Shown piece after piece: positions 40,720 through 49,522 of a DNA stretch of 64,000 bases. Position numbers and translations under genes: made by a program. The DNA comes from Paenibacillus periandrae (GTDB lineage: Bacteria > Bacillota > Bacilli > Paenibacillales > NBRC-103111): assembly GCF_022458865.1 (NCBI RefSeq), contig NZ_JAJNMU010000003.1:409235-473234 (forward strand), written 5' to 3'. The notes under the pieces are model-generated. The model was not told the origin of the DNA and did no database searches. It saw nothing but the letters and a program-made list of their open reading frames with translations. How positions within the stretch are numbered: the stretch's first letter is position 1; every line of letters begins with the position of its first letter.

Positions 40720-42168
40720 ATGGTCCAACCCCATACCATGGAACAGCCTGTATTGGAAGAAAAGCAGCTTAAGGCTGCGCTGTTTCAGTTCGTATTTCCG
40801 TTCTCGCTTAATGAGGATTGTCAGGACGATTTGAAGCAGCAGCTGCAAAAGGACGACTTTGCTGCGTTTGAGCTGGGAAATCTGGAGCTGGAGAATGCTT
40901 TCTACGGGGAGGGCTACCAGGTATCCCATTTGAATTTGGAGCGGTATTATTTGCCTTTTACGAATAGCGTCATTTTTCCACATAAAGATTCCGACGATGT
41001 ATTTATGCGGTATTCCAAGCGTCTTGAAATGGATTGCAGCCTGCGGATGAGTCAGCATCATATCCCGTTTCGTATACATTCGGTCGATGTCGTGTTATGT
41101 CCCTTTGATTTGGGCTTTATTACGGTACGGACCGAGGTGCGTTGTGACGATTTAACCTACTCACAGGTGCTGGAGTTCGTGAACCGATTCCGTATTTTGC
41201 AAAACATGAAGGATCAGGATGAGCTGATCGAGCTGGTCCAGGATGGAAAGCGTTACAACGAAGTCGAAGAATTTATTTTGGATGGACTTGTTCCCGGGAT
41301 GATCTCCTTTCTGGACAAAACGGATCTGGAGAAAACGTATTTTGAAAAGCTGCCCTTTTTCGTGGATGAGCGGATGTTTGTACAGGGATTGATTTCCTTC
41401 ACGGATAACTGTCCGATTGCGCCTGAGGATATATACCGTGCCTCTCGGGTTGATGGGCTGGATTTTCAGGGAAAGCCATATATTAGCGCTTCGAATATGG
41501 ACTACATCAAGCGGTATTTGGATGACCACATCTATGACAGGTGGGGGCCGGATACGTTTTATGTGATTGAAGAGAACTCCTTCTTTTGCTTGACGAATCA
41601 GTCGAAGGAGGTGACTACGGCTCTCGGCAACCACATGTACGGAGCGTATTACTATGGTGTGCTCATTAATTTGTTTTATAAAATCGTGCTGCTTAAATTA
41701 TCAAACCGTTATTCGCATGTCCAACTGGATCAGAATCAGGACGAAATCGATGATTTGATCCGCTCGATTACGATTTTTTCTGCCCGCTATTACTTTCTGG
41801 AGGTCGCTACCCAATCGCAGGGCAAAGAAATTTTTCTCCAGCTTCGCAAGCATTTAGGCAGTGATGAGCTATATGCAGAAGTGAATGAAACGCTGGCTGA
41901 TCTGTACAAATACCAGGAAAATTTTACTGCGAAACGGTCCAATTACTTGCTGCTGATCTTAACGATCTATTCGGTGGTCAGTGGCATTTATGGAATGAAT
42001 CAGGTGATTGATGATTTGAAGGGACCCATCGATTGGGGGAAGATGAAGGATTATTCCGTGTTTGAATATATTGCGCTGACCGTGATGGTTACAGGTATGG
42101 GGGCTGCGATTACGCTCGGGGTAACTACGCTGAGGCGATTAATTAAGGAAATAGGTAAACGAAAATAA
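40720..42168 (+). CDS. CorA-like divalent-cation transporter family protein
   Basis: The long N-terminal domain (about 400 residues) is soluble and unrecognised. The end has two membrane helices, the first closing with a YGMN motif (LTIYSVVSGIYGMN), the hallmark of CorA/Mrs2 magnesium channels; the second is YIALTVMVTGMGAAITLG. It is longer than normal CorA. ATG 40720 is chosen; GTG 40711 lies only 2 bases after AGGAG. It is divergent from the TrkA-C membrane protein, hinting at linked ion homeostasis. Confidence 0.6.
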   Translation: MVQPHTMEQPVLEEKQLKAALFQFVFPFSLNEDCQDDLKQQLQKDDFAAFELGNLELENAFYGEGYQVSHLNLERYYLPFTNSVIFPHKDSDDVFMRYSKRLEMDCSLRMSQHHIPFRIHSVDVVLCPFDLGFITVRTEVRCDDLTYSQVLEFVNRFRILQNMKDQDELIELVQDGKRYNEVEEFILDGLVPGMISFLDKTDLEKTYFEKLPFFVDERMFVQGLISFTDNCPIAPEDIYRASRVDGLDFQGKPYISASNMDYIKRYLDDHIYDRWGPDTFYVIEENSFFCLTNQSKEVTTALGNHMYGAYYYGVLINLFYKIVLLKLSNRYSHVQLDQNQDEIDDLIRSITIFSARYYFLEVATQSQGKEIFLQLRKHLGSDELYAEVNETLADLYKYQENFTAKRSNYLLLILTIYSVVSGIYGMNQVIDDLKGPIDWGKMKDYSVFEYIALTVMVTGMGAAITLGVTTLRRLIKEIGKRK

Positions 42169-42234
42169 AGCAGAAGCCTCTGTACCTTCCCCTTACGTAA
42201 TAGTTTACAATGGGGTTAACAGGGAGATGGGAAT

Positions 42235-43302
42235 ATGAAAATTAATGAGCTGGCCCGCAGGTTGGATGTTACTCCGAGGGCGATTCGTTTTTATGAGGAG
42301 AAAGGGCTGCTGCAGCCAGTCAAAAATGAACACAACGGTTATCGGCACTACAATGAGGAGGATGCATGGCGGCTGCAAACGATCACTTCATTTCGCGAGA
42401 TGGGGATCGGCATCGAGAGCATTGCCAAGCTGCTGCGGGTGTTTGACAGCGGCGATGCGACCTCCCTGCATCATCATTTGGAGCTCCAGCGGGCGATTCT
42501 GTTTTCCAAGTGGGTAGAATGGAAGCAGACCTTGTCCGCCATGGATGAGCTGATTGATCAGGTGGACGAAGGAAAGCCGCTCGTCATGGACGATCTGTTC
42601 AAGCTCGCAGAGCATACGAAGCGAATTCGAACAGCCCGTTCCTCCTGGGAGGATCAGTGGGGCTTTGACCAGATCGCTGACCAGTTTGACCGCAAACGGC
42701 ATGATTTGAACGAAAGCCCGGTTGGATGGATTGCCTCAGCAGACGAGTACGAGCAGGCTTTGGCCTTTACCGTTCAGTGGTTGGCGCCAAGGGCTGGAGA
42801 GGTGGGGCTCGATATTGGCGCGGGGACGGGTAATTTGGCGGGAAGGCTGCTGGAAACAGGTGCTGAGGTTGCGGCTGTCGAGCAATCGCGCCAGATGCTG
42901 GTTCGCTGCCGCAGCAAATATCCCGCACTGCAAGCGAAGCTTGGCAATCTGCTCGCACTGCCGTTCTTCGATGGCCAGTTTCATTTTGCAGCGACCAGCT
43001 TTGCGTTTCATCATGTGAACGAGACCCAGCAGCTGCTGGGTCTTGCGGAAATGGACCGTGTGCTGAAGCCGCACGGACGTGTCGTTATTACGGGTCTCAT
43101 GTTCGAGCATGAAGATGCCAGAGCGGCACATCTCACCCGGCTGCAGGCAGCTGGCAGGACAGAAGTGCTGGACAAGCTGACCAACTGCTACCCCTCTGAC
43201 CGCTCTGTGCTGCTGCAATGGTTTCATGAGCATGGCTACATCACGGTACAGCAGCAGCTGAACGAATGGGTACACATGGTGTATGCGCTTCGCCAACCCT
43301 AA
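42235..43302 (+). CDS. MerR regulator fused to a SAM methyltransferase
   Basis: Residues 1-70 are a MerR winged helix (KINELARRLDVTPRAIRFYE, NGYRHYNEEDAWRLQTI), residues 75-130 a helical dimerisation region, and residues 175-350 a Rossmann methyltransferase with motif I VGLDIGAGTGNLAGRL, FHFAATSFAFHH and RVLKPHGRVVITG. The methyltransferase may sense or modify a ligand and the MerR part control a nearby promoter. The domain order is continuous with no frameshift. The target is unknown. Confidence 0.85.
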   Translation: MKINELARRLDVTPRAIRFYEEKGLLQPVKNEHNGYRHYNEEDAWRLQTITSFREMGIGIESIAKLLRVFDSGDATSLHHHLELQRAILFSKWVEWKQTLSAMDELIDQVDEGKPLVMDDLFKLAEHTKRIRTARSSWEDQWGFDQIADQFDRKRHDLNESPVGWIASADEYEQALAFTVQWLAPRAGEVGLDIGAGTGNLAGRLLETGAEVAAVEQSRQMLVRCRSKYPALQAKLGNLLALPFFDGQFHFAATSFAFHHVNETQQLLGLAEMDRVLKPHGRVVITGLMFEHEDARAAHLTRLQAAGRTEVLDKLTNCYPSDRSVLLQWFHEHGYITVQQQLNEWVHMVYALRQP

Positions 43303-43341
43303 TTGCCATGCTGGAGAAGTGTCAGATGAATCTTATTTTCT

Positions 43342-43650
43342 CTACATCGGATAAGCACGTGGCATACCTTCGGTTGGTTTTCCCAGACTATCAATGTCAT
43401 TGTCGTTCAGCAGGGGAATACGAATCGTAACGGTGACGCCGCTTCCGGCGTCATTGTCATGGATATTGATCCCGTAATCTGTACCAAAAAAGGCCTCGAA
43501 GCGTTCCGTGACGTTATGTATGCCGAATACGAAAAATAAATGATCGTTATGGGTTTGATGCAGCTGGGGTTGTCCGAGAGTCGAACAGACTTGATGGATA
43601 ACCTCTTCCTGTCATGCGGTAGGCTGTACCGGGATAAAAACTTGTAGATT
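43342..43650 (-). pseudogene. Decayed fragment of a YesM/LytS-type sensor histidine kinase
   Basis: In the reverse frame an ATPase end is recognisable (GIHNVTERFEAFFGTDYGIN, then VTVTIRIPLL) and stops at 43342. It resembles the G2 end of YesM-type kinases (GLxNVxERL). Upstream the frame is broken by a stop at 43612 and lacks the histidine box. The gene appears truncated and inactive; the rest is absent. The segment 43303-43951 holds no other gene. Confidence 0.55.
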
Positions 43651-43951
43651 CGACTCCTTTTTCTATAAAAAGCGCAGTTGGCTGCCATTTTGGAAACAAA
43701 GTATCCTTGCTTGTTGTCTATCATTGCTTAACCCTATAAAAGATGCTAGAATAAAAACAATTATTACAAGCTACCTAAAAGTGCGAGTTCAAAAAGTTGA
43801 CATTTCAGCACAGGCTTTTTGAAAATCCTCTAATAATTGTAGTCTTTTTTGACTCCATTTATGGACGATCTCTATCATTATTTTGCTAATAGGCATATAT
43901 TTGTATAGAATACTAAGCATGAGACGCGTCAATCTTGGGGAGGAATGGCAT

Positions 43952-44335
43952 ATGTTGCGTTTGGGACAAAGAGTAATTATCGTGGCAGACACTTTTGAGC
44001 AAAACTTGCCTGTTAATGAATATGGTTATATCATGGCTATTGATCGGAATGCCGACAATGTGTTTGATTATGTTGTGCGGGTTCCCAAAATAAATAAGCA
44101 TTTTTTTGTAACAGCTGCGGATATTGAGCTGGAGGAAATTTTGATTCAGCTGGAAGCGGACCGGTTGCAGCGTGAGTCGCTGATTGATTTTGCACTGGCT
44201 ACCAAGAACGAGGAACTGTTCCGTCGTATTATGAATGGGGAAGATCAGGAAGAGGCGGACGCGATGAAGCCGAGCTCCGAGGTTCAGTCCCAGGCTGAAT
44301 TTATTAAACAAGTAAATTTAAAGGCTTGGATTTAA
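43952..44335 (+). CDS. Conserved hypothetical protein (127 aa)
   Basis: Starts at ATG 43952 behind GGGGAGG. The first half is beta-rich (LRLGQRVIIVADTFEQNLP, FDYVVRVPKINKHFFVTAAD) and the second helical and acidic (EEILIQLEADRLQRESL, LFRRIMNGEDQEE, ending FIKQVNLKAWI). It looks like a Paenibacillaceae-specific family I recall only as hypothetical. A monocistronic gene with a strong terminator. Confidence 0.7.
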   Translation: MLRLGQRVIIVADTFEQNLPVNEYGYIMAIDRNADNVFDYVVRVPKINKHFFVTAADIELEEILIQLEADRLQRESLIDFALATKNEELFRRIMNGEDQEEADAMKPSSEVQSQAEFIKQVNLKAWI

Positions 44336-44364
44336 CCACAAGTCTTCGTATAGTAAGGTAAGAG

Positions 44365-44408
44365 GCCTTCATTTCCGTGCGAATAGTCGTCGGGAGGAAG
44401 GCTTTTTT
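44365..44408 (+). terminator. Terminator after the 127-aa gene
   Basis: GCCTTC (44365-44370) and GAAGGC (44397-44402), then TTTTTT. Confidence 0.7.
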
Positions 44409-44788
44409 CGCATTCGTTTATAAAGCTGCGCCTGCCGTGTCTCTCCCTGTAGCTTACTTACATGACAAGGTTGTTACATAACCCATATTTGTTGAAAACG
44501 CTATTTTGAATGAGAGCAGCATGTTACCTTTGTGTTCGTGCCCAAAAATGCGTTCGTTCATTTGGTATGCTTCCCATAGGAAGGAGAGTCTGCTTTTGTT
44601 ATAGTTTTGAAGTAAGTTAAGAGTCAATGTCAGGTATTGTGTGAGATTCATGTAATGTTAAGGGGGCTGCTTTGGGGCTCTAAATTACGAGGCTAGGCGG
44701 GGGTGAGGAGTGACTTTTCAAGGCAGACATACATGTATTCAGATGATTGGTTTATAGGACGGATATTCAACATGGGAGGCAGCTATAT
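44409..44788. other. Intergenic region before the OPT transporter
   Basis: 380 bp with no credible gene on either strand. A reverse 65-codon frame (44454-44651) lacks a ribosome site and family-like sequence. GGGAGGC at 44774 serves the OPT start. No riboswitch was recognised. Confidence 0.5.
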
Positions 44789-46408
44789 ATGAATGAAAAC
44801 AAAAAAGTCAAAGATAAACACCCCTCGATATTTGAACCAGTTGCCTTGATCATGAATATCTTTTTGGCGATTGTAGGAGCAGTTATCGGTATGCAGCTCA
44901 TGACCTCGCTCGGGCTGACCCCTAATACCGCGATTATCGGTGCTGTAATTGCCATGCTGATAGGGCGGATTCCTATCCCTGCCTTCTCCATGTTCAAGTC
45001 CATCCATCGTCAAAACTTGATGCAAACCTCGATTTCATCGGCTACATTTGGTGCAGCCAACAGCTTGTTGATTCCTATCGGTATTCCGTTTGTCATGGGT
45101 AAGCCGGAATTGATCGTGCCGATGCTGATCGGTGCTGCTCTGGCGATGTTTCTCGATGCAACACTGCTGTATAAGCTGTTTAATTCCAAGGTGTTTCCTG
45201 CGGCGGGTGCCTGGCCACCGGGTGTAGCGACGGCAGAGGCTATCGTAGCTGCTCAAAAGGGCGGTAAACGGTCGGTGCTCTTAGGCTTGGGGGCTGCTGG
45301 AGGCATTGTGGGCGCCTACTTTGGTCTCTCCATGTCGGCTTTTGGGGTCGCTTTTATCGGCAATATTTGGGCATTAACCATGTTTGGAAGCGGTCTCTTA
45401 CTGAGGCAGTATTCGATACCGTTGTTTGCCGTTGATATGAATCTGCTCTATATTCCGCATGGATTTATGATTGGCGGGGGGCTTATGGCGTTGGTGCAGA
45501 CAACGATGATCATTTTTAAAGCGAAAAACAAAAAGCGGCAATCCACGGAGCAGCAAGCGGGCGAAGGAACGGAAGCGACGGACTGGATGAAAAGCGATCA
45601 GGAAACGACCCGTACCCTTGGATTCGGTTTTGTGGCTTATCTGGTTATTGCCTTGATCTTAGCTGTGATCGGCGGATTGTTAACACAAATGTCGTTCGGC
45701 ATGTTTATCTGGTTTCTTTTATTCGCGGCATTGGCTGCTTATCTGCATGAACTGATTGTAGGCATTGCCGCCATGCATTCCGGATGGTTTCCGGCGTTCG
45801 CCGTCGCTTTGATTACGCTGATATTAGGAGTATTGATGGGATTTCCTCCCGTTGCACTGGGGCTCTTGGTAGGATTTAGCGCAGCGACGGGTCCTGCTTT
45901 TGCGGACATGGGCTACGATTTGAAAACAGGTTATATTTTACGGGGTAACGGTAGTGACCCAGAGCTCGAGCTGCATGGACGCAAACAGCAGTATATTACC
46001 GGCATGATAGCCTTTGGTGTCGCTTTGCTGACCGTACTGTTTTTATATAAAGGATTTTTCGCGAGGAACCTGATTCCTCCTGTGGATCTGGTGTATGTGA
46101 AAACGATTGAAGCTGGTGCATCGATAGAAGTGGCGAAGCAGCTCTTCCTGTGGGCAATACCGGGAGCTATTCTGCAAATTATCGGTGGCTCCAAGCGGCA
46201 GCTCGGTGTTTTGTTCGCCACAGGTCTCTTAATTCTTAATCCTAATGCAGGATGGGTTGTATTATCCGGTATTCTAATCCGCATCATTGTATTGAAGGTC
46301 AAGGGAAAAGAAGCGGAAGCGCCTATGGGTATTCTTGCCGCTGGATTTATTGCTGGTGATGCGTTGTATGGCTTCTTCAATTCGATAATCAAATTTGCTA
46401 AAAAGTAG
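44789..46408 (+). CDS. OPT family oligopeptide transporter
   Basis: Secondary transporter of oligopeptides or metal chelates. The 539-aa protein has about 14 hydrophobic segments with typical OPT patterns (MNIFLAIVGAVIGMQLMTSL, AGAWPPGVATAEAIVAAQKG, ALGLLVGFSAATGPAFADMG). ATG 44789 after GGGAGGC is chosen over an upstream frame at 44747. It heads a DUF917 and aminopeptidase gene group, so peptide import is the likely role. Confidence 0.88.
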   Translation: MNENKKVKDKHPSIFEPVALIMNIFLAIVGAVIGMQLMTSLGLTPNTAIIGAVIAMLIGRIPIPAFSMFKSIHRQNLMQTSISSATFGAANSLLIPIGIPFVMGKPELIVPMLIGAALAMFLDATLLYKLFNSKVFPAAGAWPPGVATAEAIVAAQKGGKRSVLLGLGAAGGIVGAYFGLSMSAFGVAFIGNIWALTMFGSGLLLRQYSIPLFAVDMNLLYIPHGFMIGGGLMALVQTTMIIFKAKNKKRQSTEQQAGEGTEATDWMKSDQETTRTLGFGFVAYLVIALILAVIGGLLTQMSFGMFIWFLLFAALAAYLHELIVGIAAMHSGWFPAFAVALITLILGVLMGFPPVALGLLVGFSAATGPAFADMGYDLKTGYILRGNGSDPELELHGRKQQYITGMIAFGVALLTVLFLYKGFFARNLIPPVDLVYVKTIEAGASIEVAKQLFLWAIPGAILQIIGGSKRQLGVLFATGLLILNPNAGWVVLSGILIRIIVLKVKGKEAEAPMGILAAGFIAGDALYGFFNSIIKFAKK

Positions 46409-46417
46409 GGATAAACA

Positions 46418-47479
46418 ATGGGAAAAATAAATGTGGATGAGCAAATGATGGAATATGCCGTGTATGGAGGCGCTGTGCTTGGCGGTGGTGGAGGCGGCTG
46501 GATCGAGGATGGGCTGCAGCTCGGCAGGCTGGCATTGGAAGTGGGTCCTCTTCAGCTGCTCACTGCCGATGAAATGGATGAGGATGCTACGCTTCTTACC
46601 ACATCGATTGTTGGTGCACCTGCCGCCAAGGATAAACATGTCAAACCGATTCACTGTCTGAGGGCGATGGAATTGCTGGGTGAATCGTTCAAAAAGCCGA
46701 TCGATGGGATCATCGTCAATGAGAACGGAGCGAACACGACAGTGAATGGCTGGTTTCAGGCTGCGATCACTGGTCTTCCCATTATTGACTTGGCATGTAA
46801 CGGCAGGGCTCATCCAACCTCTATTATGGGTGCGATGAACCTGCATGAATTACCCGATTATATTTCTCATCAAGCTGCGGCTGGAGGCAGAGGCAATCAG
46901 TATTTGGAGGTCAGTGTATCGGCAACCATTGAACAAACCTCATCATTAATAAGAAGAGTGTCCGTGGATGCTGGTGGGCTGGTAGCCGTAGCGCGTAATC
47001 CGGTAACGGTCAAATATGCGCGGGCCAATGGTGCGCCGGGTGCGATCAGCCAAGCTATAGAGCTGGGTGAGGCACTGCTTACCCATAAGGGAGAGGCGGC
47101 AATTGAAGCTGTATGCAGCAAACTGGGCGGACGCGTTGTTGCCGTAGGCGAGGTTAGTGAATTTGCAATAACGACGGATCGTGGCTGGGATGTCGGGCAT
47201 GTAACGATTGGTGATTACGAGCTGACGTTCTGGAATGAATATATGACACTGGAACAGGACGGTCAGCGATTGGCAACGTTCCCTGATCTCATTATGACTT
47301 TTGATGCCCTCACTTCCCATCCGATCGTATCGGCTGCGATTACCAAAGGACAGGCCGTAGCCGTCATTCATGTGCCAAGAGGACAGCTGATTCTAAGCAC
47401 GACGATGAGCAATCCCGCATTGTTACAGCCGATTGAAGACGTGATCGGCAAGTCGATTAATAGTTATATATTCAAATGA
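46418..47479 (+). CDS. DUF917 family protein
   Basis: The 353-aa protein has the DUF917 pattern: a Gly run in GGAVLGGGGGGWIEDGLQLG, VNENGANTTVNGWFQAAITG, ACNGRAHPTSIMG and an end in HVPRGQLILS. Members often lie with hydantoin or amino-acid degradation genes and PucR regulators; the enzymatic role is poorly known. It is 9 bp after the transporter gene and presumably co-transcribed. Confidence 0.85.
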   Translation: MGKINVDEQMMEYAVYGGAVLGGGGGGWIEDGLQLGRLALEVGPLQLLTADEMDEDATLLTTSIVGAPAAKDKHVKPIHCLRAMELLGESFKKPIDGIIVNENGANTTVNGWFQAAITGLPIIDLACNGRAHPTSIMGAMNLHELPDYISHQAAAGGRGNQYLEVSVSATIEQTSSLIRRVSVDAGGLVAVARNPVTVKYARANGAPGAISQAIELGEALLTHKGEAAIEAVCSKLGGRVVAVGEVSEFAITTDRGWDVGHVTIGDYELTFWNEYMTLEQDGQRLATFPDLIMTFDALTSHPIVSAAITKGQAVAVIHVPRGQLILSTTMSNPALLQPIEDVIGKSINSYIFK

Positions 47480-47497
47480 TGGAAGGGACGATTACGG

Positions 47498-48457
47498 ATG
47501 GAATCGATAGGCAGCAAGGAATTAACAGATATCAGTATCCAAATATTGATCAACAGTCTGGGTTTACAGGCAGGAGAAACCTTTCTTGTAGTTGCCGATG
47601 AGGCCAAGCAGGAGCTGGGTATAGCACTATGGTCAGCAGGAAAGCAGCTGAAGGCTGAGGCTATGCTCCTTATTATGCGGGATAGAGGGAAATCGGGTGA
47701 GGAGCCGCCAGCCGCCGTAAGCGAGGCGATGAAAGGCTCCGAGGTAATTGTTTGTGTGACCGAGCATTCGCTGACACATACGAAGGCGCGCAAGGAAGCG
47801 GTAGCACGTGGAGCACGAATCGCCACGATGCCGGGAATTACACCCGACATGTTTCTGGAGGGCGCGATATCGGCAGACTATGCCCAGGTCAAAGAGCTCT
47901 CCGTCAAAGCAGCCGGGCTGCTGGAGAACGGGAGTACAGTACGCATTGAGAAGGGAGGCAAGTCGCTAACCTTTTCCATTGCAGGCAGAAAGGGCTATCC
48001 GAGCACAGGTGTCTACCTGAACCCTGGAGAATGGGGAAACCTGCCGTCAGGAGAGGCTTATACAGCTCCGGTGGAAGGAACTGCAGAGGGACAGATAGAG
48101 GTCGACTGTTCCTTTGCAGGCATCGGCAAGCTGGAGGCTCCGTTGCATCTCACGATCAGGGAGGGACGTCTGGTCGACGTGGAAGGTCCTGCCTCGGATA
48201 AGCTGCTGCACATATTGGGTGATCAGGAAGGTCGTATGCTCGCCGAGTTTGGAATTGGAACCAATAACAAAGCCAGGATTACAGGCGTCGTATTGGAGGA
48301 TGAGAAGGTATATGGAACGATCCATGTGGCCTTCGGCAGCAACCACACGTTTGGCGGTACTATTGTGGCTGGCGTCCATGTGGATGGAGTCGTGAATGAG
48401 CCGGATGTTTATATCGACGGGCAGCTGATTATACAAAAGGGCAGGCTGCTCGTGTGA
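47498..48457 (+). CDS. Aminopeptidase, M29/AmpS-like
   Basis: Likely releases N-terminal amino acids from imported peptides. The 319-aa protein has CVTEHSLTHTKARKEA, ARIATMPGITPDMFLEGA, a Gly-rich central part and conserved EFGIGTNNKARITG, FGSNHTFGG near the end, where metal ligands of this family lie. It ends the OPT operon, followed by a terminator. Confidence 0.75.
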   Translation: MESIGSKELTDISIQILINSLGLQAGETFLVVADEAKQELGIALWSAGKQLKAEAMLLIMRDRGKSGEEPPAAVSEAMKGSEVIVCVTEHSLTHTKARKEAVARGARIATMPGITPDMFLEGAISADYAQVKELSVKAAGLLENGSTVRIEKGGKSLTFSIAGRKGYPSTGVYLNPGEWGNLPSGEAYTAPVEGTAEGQIEVDCSFAGIGKLEAPLHLTIREGRLVDVEGPASDKLLHILGDQEGRMLAEFGIGTNNKARITGVVLEDEKVYGTIHVAFGSNHTFGGTIVAGVHVDGVVNEPDVYIDGQLIIQKGRLLV

Positions 48458-48464
48458 AATTAAG

Positions 48465-48499
48465 GAATCGTATAGGACTTTATCTATACGGTTCTTTTT
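48465..48499 (+). terminator. Terminator after the peptide-uptake operon
   Basis: GAATCGTATAG (48465-48475) pairs with CTATACGGTTC (48484-48494) with one G-U, then TTTTT. The LysR gene starts 20 bp further on. Confidence 0.75.
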
Positions 48500-48518
48500 G
48501 TTTAGAGGAGGCAATGGA

Positions 48519-49412
48519 ATGGATATTCGACAGCTGAGTTATTTTGTAGAAGTGGCTAGACTCAAAAGCTTTACAAAAGCATCGCAAACCTTATTAGTCT
48601 CGCAGCCATCGATCAGCAAGACGATCAAAAACCTTGAGGATGAGCTCGGGGTTCTGGTGCTGAACCGGTCGGAGAAGGAGGTCGAGCTCACGGATGCCGG
48701 TAGCCTTGTGTACGAGCAAGCCTTGCATATCATGCAGTCGATGAAGGATTTATCGTTGTCCATCCATGAGCTGGTTCAAGTAAAAAGGGGAAAAGTGGTT
48801 ATGGGCTTAATGCCTACGGTAGGCGCACTGCTGTTTCCACAAATCATTGTCGGCTTTAAGAGCCAATATCCGGGAATCGATATCCAAATGGTCGAATACA
48901 GTGCCAAGCATCTGGAGATCCAGGTCAATGTTGGACATATCGATTTTGGGGTTACGGTGCTGCCGGTGGATACAGGGCTATATGGCACGTTCTCTTTGTT
49001 GAAGGAGGATCTGGTTGCCATTGTTGACAGTCAGCATTGGCTGGCATCGAAGGAGTCTGTCGATTTAAAGGAACTGGAGGAGGAATCGTTTATCCTGTTC
49101 TCCAAAGAGTTTGCGCTTTACGATGTTGTCATTCAAGCCTGCTGGCAGGCCGGTTTTGAACCAAGGGTGGTCCATATGTCCTCAATGTGGGATCTGGTTT
49201 GTGAAATGGTAGCGAATCAGCAGGGAATTTCGTTGATTCCCAGATCGATGGCGAATCGCTTGAAGCATCTGCCTATCCATACCGTTGCAATCACCTCTCC
49301 TGCTATGGTCTGGGAGCTGGCTCTCATTTACCGCCGTAATCAATATCTTTCCTATGCTTCACGTGAGTTTATAGCCTATATTCAGACACATCTCCCCAAT
49401 CAGAGCCTATAG
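48519..49412 (+). CDS. LysR family transcriptional regulator
   Basis: The N-terminal winged helix (DIRQLSYFVEVARLKSFTKA, LLVSQPSISKTIKNLEDELG) is followed by a two-lobed co-inducer domain. At 297 aa it is full length. ATG 48519 follows AGAGGAGGC. It lies between the peptide-uptake operon and the aminotransferase, so it may control either; PucR at 53208 is another candidate. The overlapping terminator suggests its own promoter or read-through. Confidence 0.85.
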   Translation: MDIRQLSYFVEVARLKSFTKASQTLLVSQPSISKTIKNLEDELGVLVLNRSEKEVELTDAGSLVYEQALHIMQSMKDLSLSIHELVQVKRGKVVMGLMPTVGALLFPQIIVGFKSQYPGIDIQMVEYSAKHLEIQVNVGHIDFGVTVLPVDTGLYGTFSLLKEDLVAIVDSQHWLASKESVDLKELEEESFILFSKEFALYDVVIQACWQAGFEPRVVHMSSMWDLVCEMVANQQGISLIPRSMANRLKHLPIHTVAITSPAMVWELALIYRRNQYLSYASREFIAYIQTHLPNQSL

Positions 49413-49522
49413 TTTGTTTGCATGCATGGGATGCGATATAGGTATTGTACGGATGGAGCTGTGCGCCTTTATGATATACATACGGGGGCACAATCTGACA
49501 GTACGGGAGGTATCGCAGTGTG

